Shown here in pieces: positions 34,126-43,111 of a DNA stretch of 64,000 nt. The position numbers and the translations under genes are program-made. The DNA comes from an uncultured Alphaproteobacteria bacterium (GTDB lineage Bacteria > Pseudomonadota > Alphaproteobacteria > Puniceispirillales > UBA1172), in assembly GCA_937952245.1 (NCBI GenBank), contig CALFYS010000116.1, positions 1-64,000 of the forward strand, given 5' to 3'. Each line of letters begins with the position of its first letter. Positions within the stretch are counted from its first letter, which is position 1. Under the pieces are notes generated by a model, which saw nothing but the letters and a program-made list of their open reading frames with translations, had not been told where the DNA came from and searched no databases.

Positions 34126-35247
34126 ATGAAAATTACAGCAATTGATGTTCATGCCGTTCATTTGCCCTACGCTGGCGGGGTTTATCGCCTGTCCGGTGGG
34201 CGTGAATATCATGGGTTTGATGCCACGATCATCCGCATGGAAACCGATACAGGGCTGGAAGGCTGGGGGGAATCCACCCCCTTTGGCGCAAGTTATATCG
34301 CCGCCCATGCCAGCGGGGTCAGGTCAGCGTTGGATGAATTGGCGCCTGCAGTTTTGGGGATGGACCCGCGCTCAACCGACCGTGTGAATGATCGCATGGA
34401 CGCGGTGATGAAAGGCCAGAACGCCGCCAAAACCGCTTTGGATGTCGCGCTTTGGGATATTATGGGCAAGGCTTTTGACCGACCGGTGGTGGAACTCTTG
34501 GGCGGCAGGGTGGATGGCCGTATCCCCGTGATTTCATCAATTGGTGGCGATACGCCGGAGGCGATGCGCGCGTCGGTTGCCGCCCATCGTGCGCAAGGGT
34601 TTAAAGGCCATTCGATTAAAATTGGCGCAAGCGAAGATGAAGGCGGGCCCAAATTAGACGCCGAACGGATCAAAGCTTGTCTTGCTGATCACGCCGAGGG
34701 CGAATGGTTTTTGGTTGATGCCAATGGCGGGCTTTCGGTTGAACATGGCTTGCGGATGCTCTCGCTCTTGCCCCAAGATTTGGATTTCGTCCTTGAAGCG
34801 CCTTGCGCCAGTTGGGCGGAGACCATGACCCTGCGCCAAAAAACCAATCGTCCGATTTTGCTGGATGAATTGATTGAAAATGACGATGATATTATCCACG
34901 CCATCCGGCATGATGTTGCCGATGGGATTGGCATTAAAATTTCCAAGCAAGGCGGGCTGACGGCAAGTCGCCGCCAACGTGATATTTGCCGCGCCGCTGG
35001 TTTGGTGATGAGCGTTCAGGATACCGTTGGATCAGACCTTGCCTTTGCCGCTATTTTGCATATGGCGCAATCTGTGCCGCGGCATTTGTTGCGTTGCGCC
35101 TTGGATACCCGTGCTATGGTCAGTTTAACAACCGCCCTGTTTGATGCGCCGATTGTTGATGGCGGCGTGATGGCGCCGCAAGACGCGGGGCTAGGCGTGA
35201 CCCCGGATCGGGCGGTGTTGGGATCACCTGTCGCCAGCTATCGGTAA
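34126..35247 (+). CDS. Mandelate racemase/muconate lactonizing enzyme family protein
   Basis: 373 residues, enolase superfamily. An N-terminal capping domain is followed by a barrel with catalytic-region Lys165 in HSIKIGA, metal ligands Asp in LVDANGG, Glu in FVLEAPC and Asp in LLDELIE, and a second lysine in GIGIKISKQGG. Two opposed lysines are typical of the MLE-type subgroup (racemases, epimerases, cis-3-hydroxyproline dehydratases). It could act on a proline or hydroxyproline derivative or a dipeptide; I cannot decide. Precedes ribokinase by 17 bp, so it may be expressed with the nucleoside cassette. Confidence 0.82.
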   Translation: MKITAIDVHAVHLPYAGGVYRLSGGREYHGFDATIIRMETDTGLEGWGESTPFGASYIAAHASGVRSALDELAPAVLGMDPRSTDRVNDRMDAVMKGQNAAKTALDVALWDIMGKAFDRPVVELLGGRVDGRIPVISSIGGDTPEAMRASVAAHRAQGFKGHSIKIGASEDEGGPKLDAERIKACLADHAEGEWFLVDANGGLSVEHGLRMLSLLPQDLDFVLEAPCASWAETMTLRQKTNRPILLDELIENDDDIIHAIRHDVADGIGIKISKQGGLTASRRQRDICRAAGLVMSVQDTVGSDLAFAAILHMAQSVPRHLLRCALDTRAMVSLTTALFDAPIVDGGVMAPQDAGLGVTPDRAVLGSPVASYR

Positions 35248-35264
35248 CCAAGAAAGGAAGCGGT

Positions 35265-36140
35265 ATGACGATTTATAATCTGGGTTCGATCAATATTGAT
35301 CATATCTATACTTTGCCGCATTTGGTGCGGGCAGGGGAGACATTGGCGGCGACAGAAACACAATCGGCCTTGGGCGGCAAAGGGGCTAATCAATCGATTG
35401 CCATCGCTCGGGCGGGTGGTCAGGTGCGCCATGGCGGGATGATCAATCAAGGTGATGCCTCTTGGCTGGATCAGATGATTGACGCTGGCGTGGATACATC
35501 TTTTGTTGTTTTTGGTGATCTGCCCACGGGCCACGCTATTGTTGCGGTGGATGCGGCCTCGGCGGAAAATCAGATTATCCTAAGCCCATCCAGCAATGCC
35601 CATATCCCTGATCAATTAATTGAAAAACTGCTGGCCGATGCGACGGCTGAAGATTGGGCATTGGCGCAGAATGAAACCAATAAAACCGCGGATTTTCTGC
35701 AAGCCGCGAAATCAAAAGGCATGAAGATTTGTTACAGCGCCGCGCCGTTTATCGCTGATATTACCGCCGGGCTTTTGCCGCTGGTGGATCTGTTGATCGT
35801 CAATGAAGGCGAGCATCAGGATTTAAAAAACCATCTTGACGATGGTCATTATGGGGATGATTTTGGCCTTGATCATTTGATCATCACCAAAGGCGGCGAT
35901 GGGGCGATTTATCAAGGCGTGGATGGAGAATTTGCGATGCCTGCCTATGCCGTTGAAGCGGTGGATACCACCGGCGCGGGGGATACGTATTTGGGCTATG
36001 TCTTGGCGGGGCTTGACCAAGGGATGGGGGTGAAAGCCGCCATGGAATTGGCCTCAAAAGCTGCCGCCATCCAAGTCACGCGATTAGGCGCTAGTGCCGC
36101 CATCCCCAGCAAAACAGAAGTTGAAAACACAGTATTTTAA
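35265..36140 (+). CDS. rbsK: Ribokinase-family (PfkB) sugar kinase
   Basis: 291 residues of the PfkB family: ALGGKGANQSIAIARAGG (about 35-52) and the anion-hole/catalytic motif DTTGAGDTYLGYV (234-246), with Asp240 as base. Followed 10 bp later by nucleoside hydrolase, whose product is ribose, so ribose 5-phosphorylation is the natural role. Ribosome binding site AAAGGAAG. Other PfkB substrates cannot be excluded. Confidence 0.83.
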   Translation: MTIYNLGSINIDHIYTLPHLVRAGETLAATETQSALGGKGANQSIAIARAGGQVRHGGMINQGDASWLDQMIDAGVDTSFVVFGDLPTGHAIVAVDAASAENQIILSPSSNAHIPDQLIEKLLADATAEDWALAQNETNKTADFLQAAKSKGMKICYSAAPFIADITAGLLPLVDLLIVNEGEHQDLKNHLDDGHYGDDFGLDHLIITKGGDGAIYQGVDGEFAMPAYAVEAVDTTGAGDTYLGYVLAGLDQGMGVKAAMELASKAAAIQVTRLGASAAIPSKTEVENTVF

Positions 36141-36150
36141 TAGAGAGACC

Positions 36151-37104
36151 ATGACCACCAAACTGATCATTGATACAGACCCCGGCATTGATGATGCCAT
36201 GGCCATTCATTATGCCTTCGCCCATCCCGATATTGAGGTGCTGGCGCTGACCACTGTTTTTGGCAATGTCTGGGTTGAACAAGCCACCCGCAATGCCCTT
36301 ATCTTGGCGGAACAAGCCCATTACCCTTGCCTTGTGGCACAAGGCGCGGATAGGCCCATCACCATGACCCCGAATGATCCGTCGCATTATGTCCATGGCG
36401 ATGAAGGCTTTGGCGATGTGCCCGCCATGACGCCAACAGGCCAGCCAGACCCGCGCCCTGCCCATGAAGTGATCGCTGAACTTTGTCGGCAATACCCTGG
36501 GGAGGTTGTGTTAGCGCCAGTGGGGCCCTTGACCAATATCGCAAGACTTCTCGATTATGACCCTGAAATCACATCTTATGTTAAAAAGCTGGTGATTATG
36601 GGCGGGGCTGTTTTTTGTAAGGGCAATGTCAGTGACTATGCTGAGGCGAATATCTGGAATGACCCCCACGCGGCGGATCAAGTTTTTGCCGCCGATTGGC
36701 CGATTGAATTGATCGGGCTGGACATCACCCAAAACATTAAATGTGATGCCAATGATTTTCAGGGGCTTGAAAACGCCGCGCCTGAAATTGGCGGCTTCCT
36801 TAATCGCATTTCAAAATTTTACATCAAATTTTACCATTCCATTATGGGTGAACACGTCTGTTTGATGCATGACCCCACCGCGATTGTCGCCATCACCAAC
36901 CCTGAATTGATCGAATATCAAGCCGTACCGCTCCATGTCATTGGCGATGGTGAGGCGATTGGCCAAACCGCGCCATCAGATGATCAAACCCGCCGTCCTG
37001 TCAAGGTGGCGGTGAAGGCCGATGGCGCAAAAATTTGCAAGACATTTCTGGACATTTCCGCTGAAACAGACACAATAAAGAATAATCGTTTAAACGCTGG
37101 TTAA
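36151..37104 (+). CDS. Inosine-uridine preferring nucleoside hydrolase
   Basis: 317 residues. N-terminal calcium-binding signature DTDPGIDDAM (8-17) defines the family; VMGGAVFCKGNVSDYAEANIWNDPHAADQVF carries the ribose-binding Asn/Glu/Asn, and a late metal Asp is in CLMHDPTAIVAI. It cleaves nucleosides to base and ribose. The frame is open further upstream, but ATG 36151 with GAGAGA is the proper start. Coupled with the kinase upstream and the BMP transporter downstream. Confidence 0.92.
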   Translation: MTTKLIIDTDPGIDDAMAIHYAFAHPDIEVLALTTVFGNVWVEQATRNALILAEQAHYPCLVAQGADRPITMTPNDPSHYVHGDEGFGDVPAMTPTGQPDPRPAHEVIAELCRQYPGEVVLAPVGPLTNIARLLDYDPEITSYVKKLVIMGGAVFCKGNVSDYAEANIWNDPHAADQVFAADWPIELIGLDITQNIKCDANDFQGLENAAPEIGGFLNRISKFYIKFYHSIMGEHVCLMHDPTAIVAITNPELIEYQAVPLHVIGDGEAIGQTAPSDDQTRRPVKVAVKADGAKICKTFLDISAETDTIKNNRLNAG

Positions 37105-37135
37105 TCCGCGTTGAATAAATATTTTTTGGGGATGA

Positions 37136-37990
37136 ATGGTTGTTCAAATGAACGTCCAAACAGTTGATTATAAAGATAAAAATGCACGCTCCGCGCTAGC
37201 GACCTCGCTTCGTGAAACTGGTTTTGCGGTTTTGGTGAATCACCCCATTACCCCAAAACGAATCAATGAAGCCTATGATGATTGGGCGGATTTCTTTGCC
37301 AGTGATAGCAAGCAAGATTGGTTGTTTGATCCTGAACATCAGGATGGGTTTTTTCCGTTTAAATCTGAAAACGCCAAAGGCGCGTCGGAAAAAGATTTAA
37401 AAGAATTTTATCATGTTTATTCATGGGGGCGGGTGCCCGACAGTTTAAACACCATGACACGGGCGCTTTATGCTGATCTGGTGCAATTGGGTCAGGAATT
37501 GCTGTCATGGCTGGATGCTGAAATGCCGGCGGATTTGCAAGCCACGATGACGTCTTCATTGGCATCAATGATGGATGGCAGCGCCCAAAGCTTGTTCCGG
37601 ATTTTGCATTACCCGCCGGTGATGGGTGACGCGCCTCAAAACGCGATCCGCGCCGCCGCCCATGAAGATATTAACTTGATCACGCTGTTATTGGCGGGGT
37701 CACGCCCCGGGCTTGAAGCCCAAGATACCGAAGGCAATTGGCATAGCGTCAGTTGTGACCCGGGCATGATCACCATCAATAATGGCGATATGTTATCACT
37801 GGCAACCGATGGGTATTACCCATCCACCACCCACCGTGTGGTGAATCCCGACGATGGCGAAGGGATTGCCAATGAATCGCGATATTCAATGCCGATGTTC
37901 TTGCATCCGCGGCCGGAAGCGCCGCTGAAGGAAGGGTTCACGGCGGATATGTTCCTGCAACAACGATTGCGGGAAATCGGACTAAAATAA
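37136..37990 (+). CDS. 2-oxoglutarate/Fe(II)-dependent oxygenase (isopenicillin N synthase-like)
   Basis: 284 residues, double-stranded beta-helix oxygenase. The iron triad is intact: His176 and Asp178 in AAHEDINLITLL, His233 in STTHRVVNP; Arg249 and Ser251 in the RYS motif bind 2-oxoglutarate. N-terminal block RETGFAVLVNHPI is typical of the family. It lies between nucleoside hydrolase and the nucleoside ABC receptor, so a base or nucleoside substrate, as in thymine-7-hydroxylase or pyrimidine nucleoside hydroxylase, is plausible but inferred. ATG 37136 or 37148 are both possible starts. Confidence 0.85.
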   Translation: MVVQMNVQTVDYKDKNARSALATSLRETGFAVLVNHPITPKRINEAYDDWADFFASDSKQDWLFDPEHQDGFFPFKSENAKGASEKDLKEFYHVYSWGRVPDSLNTMTRALYADLVQLGQELLSWLDAEMPADLQATMTSSLASMMDGSAQSLFRILHYPPVMGDAPQNAIRAAAHEDINLITLLLAGSRPGLEAQDTEGNWHSVSCDPGMITINNGDMLSLATDGYYPSTTHRVVNPDDGEGIANESRYSMPMFLHPRPEAPLKEGFTADMFLQQRLREIGLK

Positions 37991-38017
37991 AAAAATAATG
38001 GTTAAACGGAGATGATC

Positions 38018-39022
38018 ATGACCAAATTTATCAAAATGCTGGCGGCGGGTATCGGCGCCATGGCGATGATGATCGGCGCTGCTGTCGCTGACATCAAGCC
38101 AGCGGTCGTCTATGACATGGGCGGCAAATTTGACAAATCATTCAACGAAGGTGTCTGGAATGGCGTGAAGAAATTCACCGAAGAAACAGGCATTGAAGTG
38201 ATGGAATTTGAAGTCACCAACCCAAACCAGCGTGAACAGGCGATGCAGCGGATGGCTGAACGTGGCGCAACAATCGTGTTGGGTGTTGGCTTTGCTCAGG
38301 CGGACGCGATTGCAAAAGTCGCGGCTGAATATCCTGATGTTCAGTTCTCCATCATTGATGTGGGCTGGCTCGATGCGCCAAACCTGCGCCAATATGTGTT
38401 CAAAGAACATGAAGGTTCATACCTTGTCGGTGTTGCCGCGGCCATGGCCTCCCAGTCAGGCAAAGTCGGTTTTGTCGGCGGGATGGATATTCCATTGATC
38501 AGCAAATTTGCTTGCGGCTATGTCGGCGGTGTGAAGTCAGTTAATGCCAATGCCACTGTTTATCAGAACATGACCGGCACAACCCCATCAGCATGGAACG
38601 ATCCAGCTAAAGGCGCGGAATTGACCAAGAGTCAGATTGACCGTGGCGCGGATGTTGTTTACCACGCCGCTGGCGGCACAGGCATGGGCGTGATCCAAGC
38701 GGCTGCCGATGCGGGTAAACTGGCGATTGGTGTGGATTCAAACCAGAACGGCATTGCCCCGGGTTCAGTGTTGACCTCAATGCTGAAGCGCGTTGACGTT
38801 GCGGCTTATGAAACCTTCATGGATGCCAAGAACGGCAATTTCTCTGCTGGTCTGCATACCCTTGGTGTTGCCGAAGGCGGTGTTGACTGGGCGCTTGATG
38901 ATAACAACGCGTCATTGGTTTCTGCTGATATGAAAGCAGCGATTGAAAAGGCACGTGCGGATATTCTTTCAGGTAAAGTGACTGTTCATAACTTTGAAAG
39001 TGACAGCAACTGCCCATACTAA
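38018..39022 (+). CDS. BMP-family ABC transporter substrate-binding protein (nucleoside type)
   Basis: About 334 residues; signal peptide MTKFIKMLAAGIGAMAMMIGAAVA, then the BMP/PnrA fold: VYDMGGKFDKSFNEGVWNGVKKF, LVGVAAAMASQSGKVGFVGGMDIP and DVVYHAAGGTGMGVIQAA. PnrA-like receptors bind purine nucleosides. Here, with nucleoside hydrolase, cytidine deaminase and ribokinase nearby, nucleoside uptake is strongly suggested. ATG 38018 is preferred, 7 bp after GGAG. Confidence 0.9.
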   Translation: MTKFIKMLAAGIGAMAMMIGAAVADIKPAVVYDMGGKFDKSFNEGVWNGVKKFTEETGIEVMEFEVTNPNQREQAMQRMAERGATIVLGVGFAQADAIAKVAAEYPDVQFSIIDVGWLDAPNLRQYVFKEHEGSYLVGVAAAMASQSGKVGFVGGMDIPLISKFACGYVGGVKSVNANATVYQNMTGTTPSAWNDPAKGAELTKSQIDRGADVVYHAAGGTGMGVIQAAADAGKLAIGVDSNQNGIAPGSVLTSMLKRVDVAAYETFMDAKNGNFSAGLHTLGVAEGGVDWALDDNNASLVSADMKAAIEKARADILSGKVTVHNFESDSNCPY

Positions 39023-39036
39023 GCCAATCGGCTTTT
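39021..39036 (+). terminator. Weak attenuator-like hairpin after the receptor gene
   Basis: AAGCC / GGCTT stem with a 4-base loop followed by TT, overlapping the receptor stop codon. Weak; may lower read-through into the ATPase and permease genes. Confidence 0.35.
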
Positions 39037-39049
39037 CATTGGATCTGAA

Positions 39050-40612
39050 ATGACCAAAACAACACAACATAACGCGAGAGGCGGCACCCCGCCTCCCGCG
39101 ATTGCTTTATCTGGCATATCAAAAACATTTGGCGCGGTGCGTGCCAATGATGATATTGCCTTGACGGTTACCCCGGGGCATATCCACGGTATTGTGGGGG
39201 AAAATGGCGCGGGGAAATCGACACTGGTTTCTATTCTATATGGGTTTTATCAGGCGGATTCGGGCGATATTGCCATCAATGGCCAGAAGGTGCAGATCAA
39301 AAGCACAGCCGATGCCATTAAATTGGGGATCGGGATGGTGCATCAACATTTCATGCTGGTGCCGACATTCACGGTTTTGGAAAATATCATTCTTGGGCAT
39401 GAACACCGCAAAGGCGGCAAATCCCTTGATGATGAGATCGCTCTAGCCCGCCAAGAGTTATCGAACCTCGCCCAACAATATGGGCTTGAGGTTGATTTTG
39501 ACGCGCTGGTGGCTGATTTATCGGTGGGGTTGCAACAGCGGGTTGAAATTCTGAAAACGCTCTATCGTGGGGCGAATATCCTAATTTTGGATGAACCCAC
39601 CGGGGTGTTAACGCCGCAAGAAACTGATCAATTGTTTGAAATTTTAGCCACCCTTCGCCAGCAAGGGGTGACGGTTCTGCTGATCACCCATAAATTGCGG
39701 GAGATCATGGCGATCACCGATGATGTTTCGGTGATGCGGGGCGGCAAGATGGTCGCGCATCTGACCACCGCCAAAACCTCCCCCGAAGAATTGGCTGAAT
39801 TGATGGTGGGGCGGCAGGTGCTGATCAACGCTGATTTTCATGACGCGGAAAAAGGCGAAGTATGCTTGGTTGCCGATAACATCACGCTTACAGGTGATGG
39901 CGGCATCCCGCTTCTGCGCGGTATTAGTTTTGATTTGCGCGCGGGAGAAATTTTGGGGGTTGCTGGCGTTTCCGGCAATGGCCAGACCGAATTGCTGGAG
40001 GTGCTTTCAGGCATCACGCCGCCAACCAGTGGTGAAATCAATATCGGTGGTCAGGTCATTGGCGCGCATCAACCCGCCACCCCCAATGATGTTAAAAATC
40101 TTGGGCTGGCTCATGTTCCTGAAGATCGTCACGCCATGGGCATGGTCTTGCCGTTTTCAGCGGCGGAATCCGCTGTGCTGGGGTATGAACGCCAAGCGGC
40201 TTTGGGGGATTCCATTTGGTTTGGCCCTGATCTGTTGCAAAACCATTGTGCTGAATTGATGCAGGATTATGATATTCGTCCGGCTGACCCTGCCCTGAAA
40301 TGCAATTTGTTTTCAGGCGGCAATCAACAGAAATTGGTCTTGGCGCGGGAAATGTCCGCCGCCCCGAAAATCTTATTGGTGGGGCAGCCCACACGAGGCG
40401 TGGATATTGGCGCGATTGAATTTATCTATCAGCGGCTGATCGCCATGCGGGATCAAGGCTGTGCCATCCTGTTGGTATCGGTTGAACTGGATGAAATCCT
40501 GACCCTTTCTGATCGGGTGATGGTGATGAATAACGGGGCGTCCATGGGAATTGTCGATAAAAAAGATGCTGATGCGCAATCCATTGGCTTGATGATGGCG
40601 GGGGTGGTCTGA
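39050..40612 (+). CDS. Nucleoside ABC transporter ATP-binding protein (duplicated ATPase)
   Basis: 520 residues with two ABC domains. First: Walker A GENGAGKST (about 54-62), signature LSVGLQQRVEI, Walker B ILILDEPTG. Second: GVSGNGQTELLEV in place of a canonical Walker A (no GKS/T), signature FSGGNQQKLVLAR, then LLVGQPTRGVDIG. The degenerate second site is normal for RbsA/YufO-type ATPases. Partner of the two permeases that follow; its stop overlaps the first permease start. Confidence 0.92.
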   Translation: MTKTTQHNARGGTPPPAIALSGISKTFGAVRANDDIALTVTPGHIHGIVGENGAGKSTLVSILYGFYQADSGDIAINGQKVQIKSTADAIKLGIGMVHQHFMLVPTFTVLENIILGHEHRKGGKSLDDEIALARQELSNLAQQYGLEVDFDALVADLSVGLQQRVEILKTLYRGANILILDEPTGVLTPQETDQLFEILATLRQQGVTVLLITHKLREIMAITDDVSVMRGGKMVAHLTTAKTSPEELAELMVGRQVLINADFHDAEKGEVCLVADNITLTGDGGIPLLRGISFDLRAGEILGVAGVSGNGQTELLEVLSGITPPTSGEINIGGQVIGAHQPATPNDVKNLGLAHVPEDRHAMGMVLPFSAAESAVLGYERQAALGDSIWFGPDLLQNHCAELMQDYDIRPADPALKCNLFSGGNQQKLVLAREMSAAPKILLVGQPTRGVDIGAIEFIYQRLIAMRDQGCAILLVSVELDEILTLSDRVMVMNNGASMGIVDKKDADAQSIGLMMAGVV

Positions 40613-41721
40613 TGTCTTCAACCTTGCCACGTTGGATTGATGTGGGCGTGATGCCGCTGTTGAATATTCTGGCGGCCTTCATTGTCTCCGGCATTATTAT
40701 TGCCATGATTGGTGAAAACCCCTTTACCGCGTTGGGGGTTATGCTCAAAGGCGCGTTTGTTTATAAGGGCGCTTTGGGATACACGCTGTTTTACACCACC
40801 AATTTCATTTTTACGGGATTGGCGGTGGCGGTGGCGTTTCATGCGACTTTGTTCAATATCGGCGGTGAAGGCCAAGCCATGATGGGGGGGCTGGGAATCG
40901 GTCTCTTGGTCTTGGCGTTAGATGCTGTCTTGCCGGCCTTTTTATTAATCCTTTTGGCCATTCCGGTCTCTGCTTTGATGGGCGCGGCCTGGGGGGCGGT
41001 GCCGGGGTATCTGCAAGCGAAACGCGGCAGTCATGTGGTGATCACCACCATCATGTTCAATTTTATCGCGTCATCCATCATGGTCTGGCTTCTGGCAGGG
41101 ACGTTGATGCAGCCCGGGCAAATGGCACCGGAAACCCGCGATTTTGCCGAAGGCGTGGGGCTGTTAAAATTCCATGAGATTGCGGCCATGCTGGGGATTA
41201 AAGTCGCGCGTTCGCCTTTGAACCTCAGCTTTGTGATCGCGCTCGCCGCCGCCTTTGGGGTTTGGGTGTTGATCTGGCGGACACGTCTTGGTTATGTCAT
41301 TCGCGCCACGGGGCATAGTGAAAAAGCCGCGATTTACGCCGGCCATTCCCCGCAACGGATTATCATCATCACCATGGCCATATCTGGCGGTTTGGCGGGG
41401 ATGATGGCGCTTAATGAAATTTTGGGGGTTCAACATAAATTGATCCTCGATTTCACTTCAGGATTTGGTTTCACGGGCATCGCGGTGGCCTTGATGGGGC
41501 GTAATCATCCCGTGGGGATAATTTTTGCCAGCCTTTTGTTTGGCGCGCTGTATCAAGGCGGGGCGGAGCTTGATTTTGAATTTAAAACCATCACCCGTGA
41601 AATGGTCTTGATGATCCAAGGCTTGATCATTCTGTTTTCAGGGGCGTTGGTGTATATGTTTAACCCCATGGTGGAACGGCTTTATCACCGTGTCTTCACC
41701 CCGCAAAAAGGAACGGCGTGA
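40612..41721 (+). CDS. Nucleoside ABC transporter permease 1
   Basis: 369 residues, about ten hydrophobic helices, BPD_transp_2 family: NIGGEGQAMMGGLGIG, WGAVPGYLQAKRGSHVVITTIMFNFIA, RATGHSEKAAIYAG. The family serves the BMP nucleoside systems (YufP-like). Start overlaps the ATPase stop by one base and its end overlaps permease 2 by 4 bp. Confidence 0.9.
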   Translation: MSSTLPRWIDVGVMPLLNILAAFIVSGIIIAMIGENPFTALGVMLKGAFVYKGALGYTLFYTTNFIFTGLAVAVAFHATLFNIGGEGQAMMGGLGIGLLVLALDAVLPAFLLILLAIPVSALMGAAWGAVPGYLQAKRGSHVVITTIMFNFIASSIMVWLLAGTLMQPGQMAPETRDFAEGVGLLKFHEIAAMLGIKVARSPLNLSFVIALAAAFGVWVLIWRTRLGYVIRATGHSEKAAIYAGHSPQRIIIITMAISGGLAGMMALNEILGVQHKLILDFTSGFGFTGIAVALMGRNHPVGIIFASLLFGALYQGGAELDFEFKTITREMVLMIQGLIILFSGALVYMFNPMVERLYHRVFTPQKGTA

Positions 41722-42695
41722 TGGAAGGGTTATGGCTGCAATTTTTGCTGACGATTGATGCCACGTTGCGGGTGGCGACACCGTTAATCCTTTGCGCCAT
41801 GGCGGGGATATTTTCCGAACGTTCGGGCATTATCGACATTTCCCTTGAAGGCAAAATGTTGATGAGCGCCTTTGCCGCGGCTTCGGTGGCGGCGGTGACA
41901 GGCCAGCCGTGGTTGGCCTTGTTGGTGGCGATTGGGGTCTCGGTCTTCTTGAGCTTGATCCACGGGTTTGCTTGCATTACCCATCGCGGCAATCAGGTTG
42001 TCTCCGGTCTTGCGATTAATATTCTGGCCTCCGGCCTGACGGTAACATTGGGGATCGCGTTTTTTGCCCAAGGTGGGCAAACGCCGTTCTTAAAAGGAGA
42101 TCAGCGGTTTTCACCCATCACCTTGCCTTTTGCCGATACATTGAGGGATATTCCCTTCCTTGGGCCAATTTACGCTGAGGTGATTTCTGGCCATAACATT
42201 ATCGTTTGGATCGCGTTGCTGGCGGTGGTCGTGACATCATTGGTGATGATGCGAACACGGTTTGGCTTGCGCTTACGGGCGGTGGGTGAGAAGCCGGAGG
42301 CGGTGGATACCGCCGGTATCAGCGTTGTCTTGATGCGCTATCAGGCGGTGTTGATCGCCGGCGTTTTATGCGGCATCGCTGGCGCGTATTTGTCGATTGC
42401 CCATGGCGCGGGGTTTGTTCGTGAAATGACCGCGGGCAAAGGGTATATCGCATTGGCGGCGATGATCTTTGGCAATTGGCGGCCATTACAAGCGCTTTAT
42501 GCGTGTTTGATGTTCGGGTTTTTAGACGCGGTGGCGGCGCGGGTGCAAGGGCTTGAATTGCCGCTAATCGGTGAGGTTTCCTCTGATTTGATCTTGGCCT
42601 TGCCCTATGTGCTGACGGTGATTTTCTTGGCGGGGTTCATTGGCCGCGCCACCCCGCCAGCGTCCATTGGAGTGCCTTATGTCAAAGAACGGTAA
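41718..42695 (+). CDS. Nucleoside ABC transporter permease 2
   Basis: 325 residues, BPD_transp_2 family (YufQ-like): ATPLILCAMAGIFSERSGIIDISLEGKMLMSAFAA at the N-terminus, RLRAVGEKPEAVDTAGISV before the last helices. Forms the heteromeric membrane channel with permease 1. Overlaps permease 1 and the cytidine deaminase gene, so the cassette is translated as a tightly coupled unit. Confidence 0.9.
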   Translation: MMEGLWLQFLLTIDATLRVATPLILCAMAGIFSERSGIIDISLEGKMLMSAFAAASVAAVTGQPWLALLVAIGVSVFLSLIHGFACITHRGNQVVSGLAINILASGLTVTLGIAFFAQGGQTPFLKGDQRFSPITLPFADTLRDIPFLGPIYAEVISGHNIIVWIALLAVVVTSLVMMRTRFGLRLRAVGEKPEAVDTAGISVVLMRYQAVLIAGVLCGIAGAYLSIAHGAGFVREMTAGKGYIALAAMIFGNWRPLQALYACLMFGFLDAVAARVQGLELPLIGEVSSDLILALPYVLTVIFLAGFIGRATPPASIGVPYVKER

Positions 42696-43086
42696 TCATG
42701 ATGCTTTGGCGCAAGCCGCCATGGCCGCTATGCCAAGGGCTTATGCCCCCTATAGCCAGTTTCAAGTCGGTGCCGCGATTTTGGATGAAAACGGCATTAT
42801 CCATACTGGCGTGAATGTTGAAAACGCTGCCTACCCCCAAGGGTCTTGCGCCGAAGCCGGAGCGATCGCGGCGATGGTGATGGCGGGCGGCAAAGCCATC
42901 CAAGCGATTGCTGTTTCTGGGCGAGGCGACCAGCTCTGCACCCCTTGTGGGGGATGCCGCCAACGCATCAGGGAATTTGCCACCGCCCATACGCCTGTGG
43001 TGATTTGTGGCGAAGATACAATTAAGGCTGAATTTACTTTGGGCGATTTGCTGCCCCATAATTTTGGCCCTGATAATTTGGGCTAA
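42679..43086 (+). CDS. cdd: Cytidine deaminase
   Basis: 135 residues, homotetrameric-type CDA. Start YAPYSQFQVGAAIL (about 16-29), active-site NVENAAYPQGSCAEAGAI with the zinc Cys and catalytic Glu, and PCGGCRQRI with two further zinc cysteines. The usual CAER is CAEA here, a small variation beside the proton-shuttling Glu. It converts cytidine/deoxycytidine to uridine/deoxyuridine. ATG 42679 lies inside the end of permease 2. Confidence 0.92.
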   Translation: MSKNGNHDALAQAAMAAMPRAYAPYSQFQVGAAILDENGIIHTGVNVENAAYPQGSCAEAGAIAAMVMAGGKAIQAIAVSGRGDQLCTPCGGCRQRIREFATAHTPVVICGEDTIKAEFTLGDLLPHNFGPDNLG

Positions 43087-43111
43087 AATCATCGGCGTTA
43101 AGCGGTCTTGA

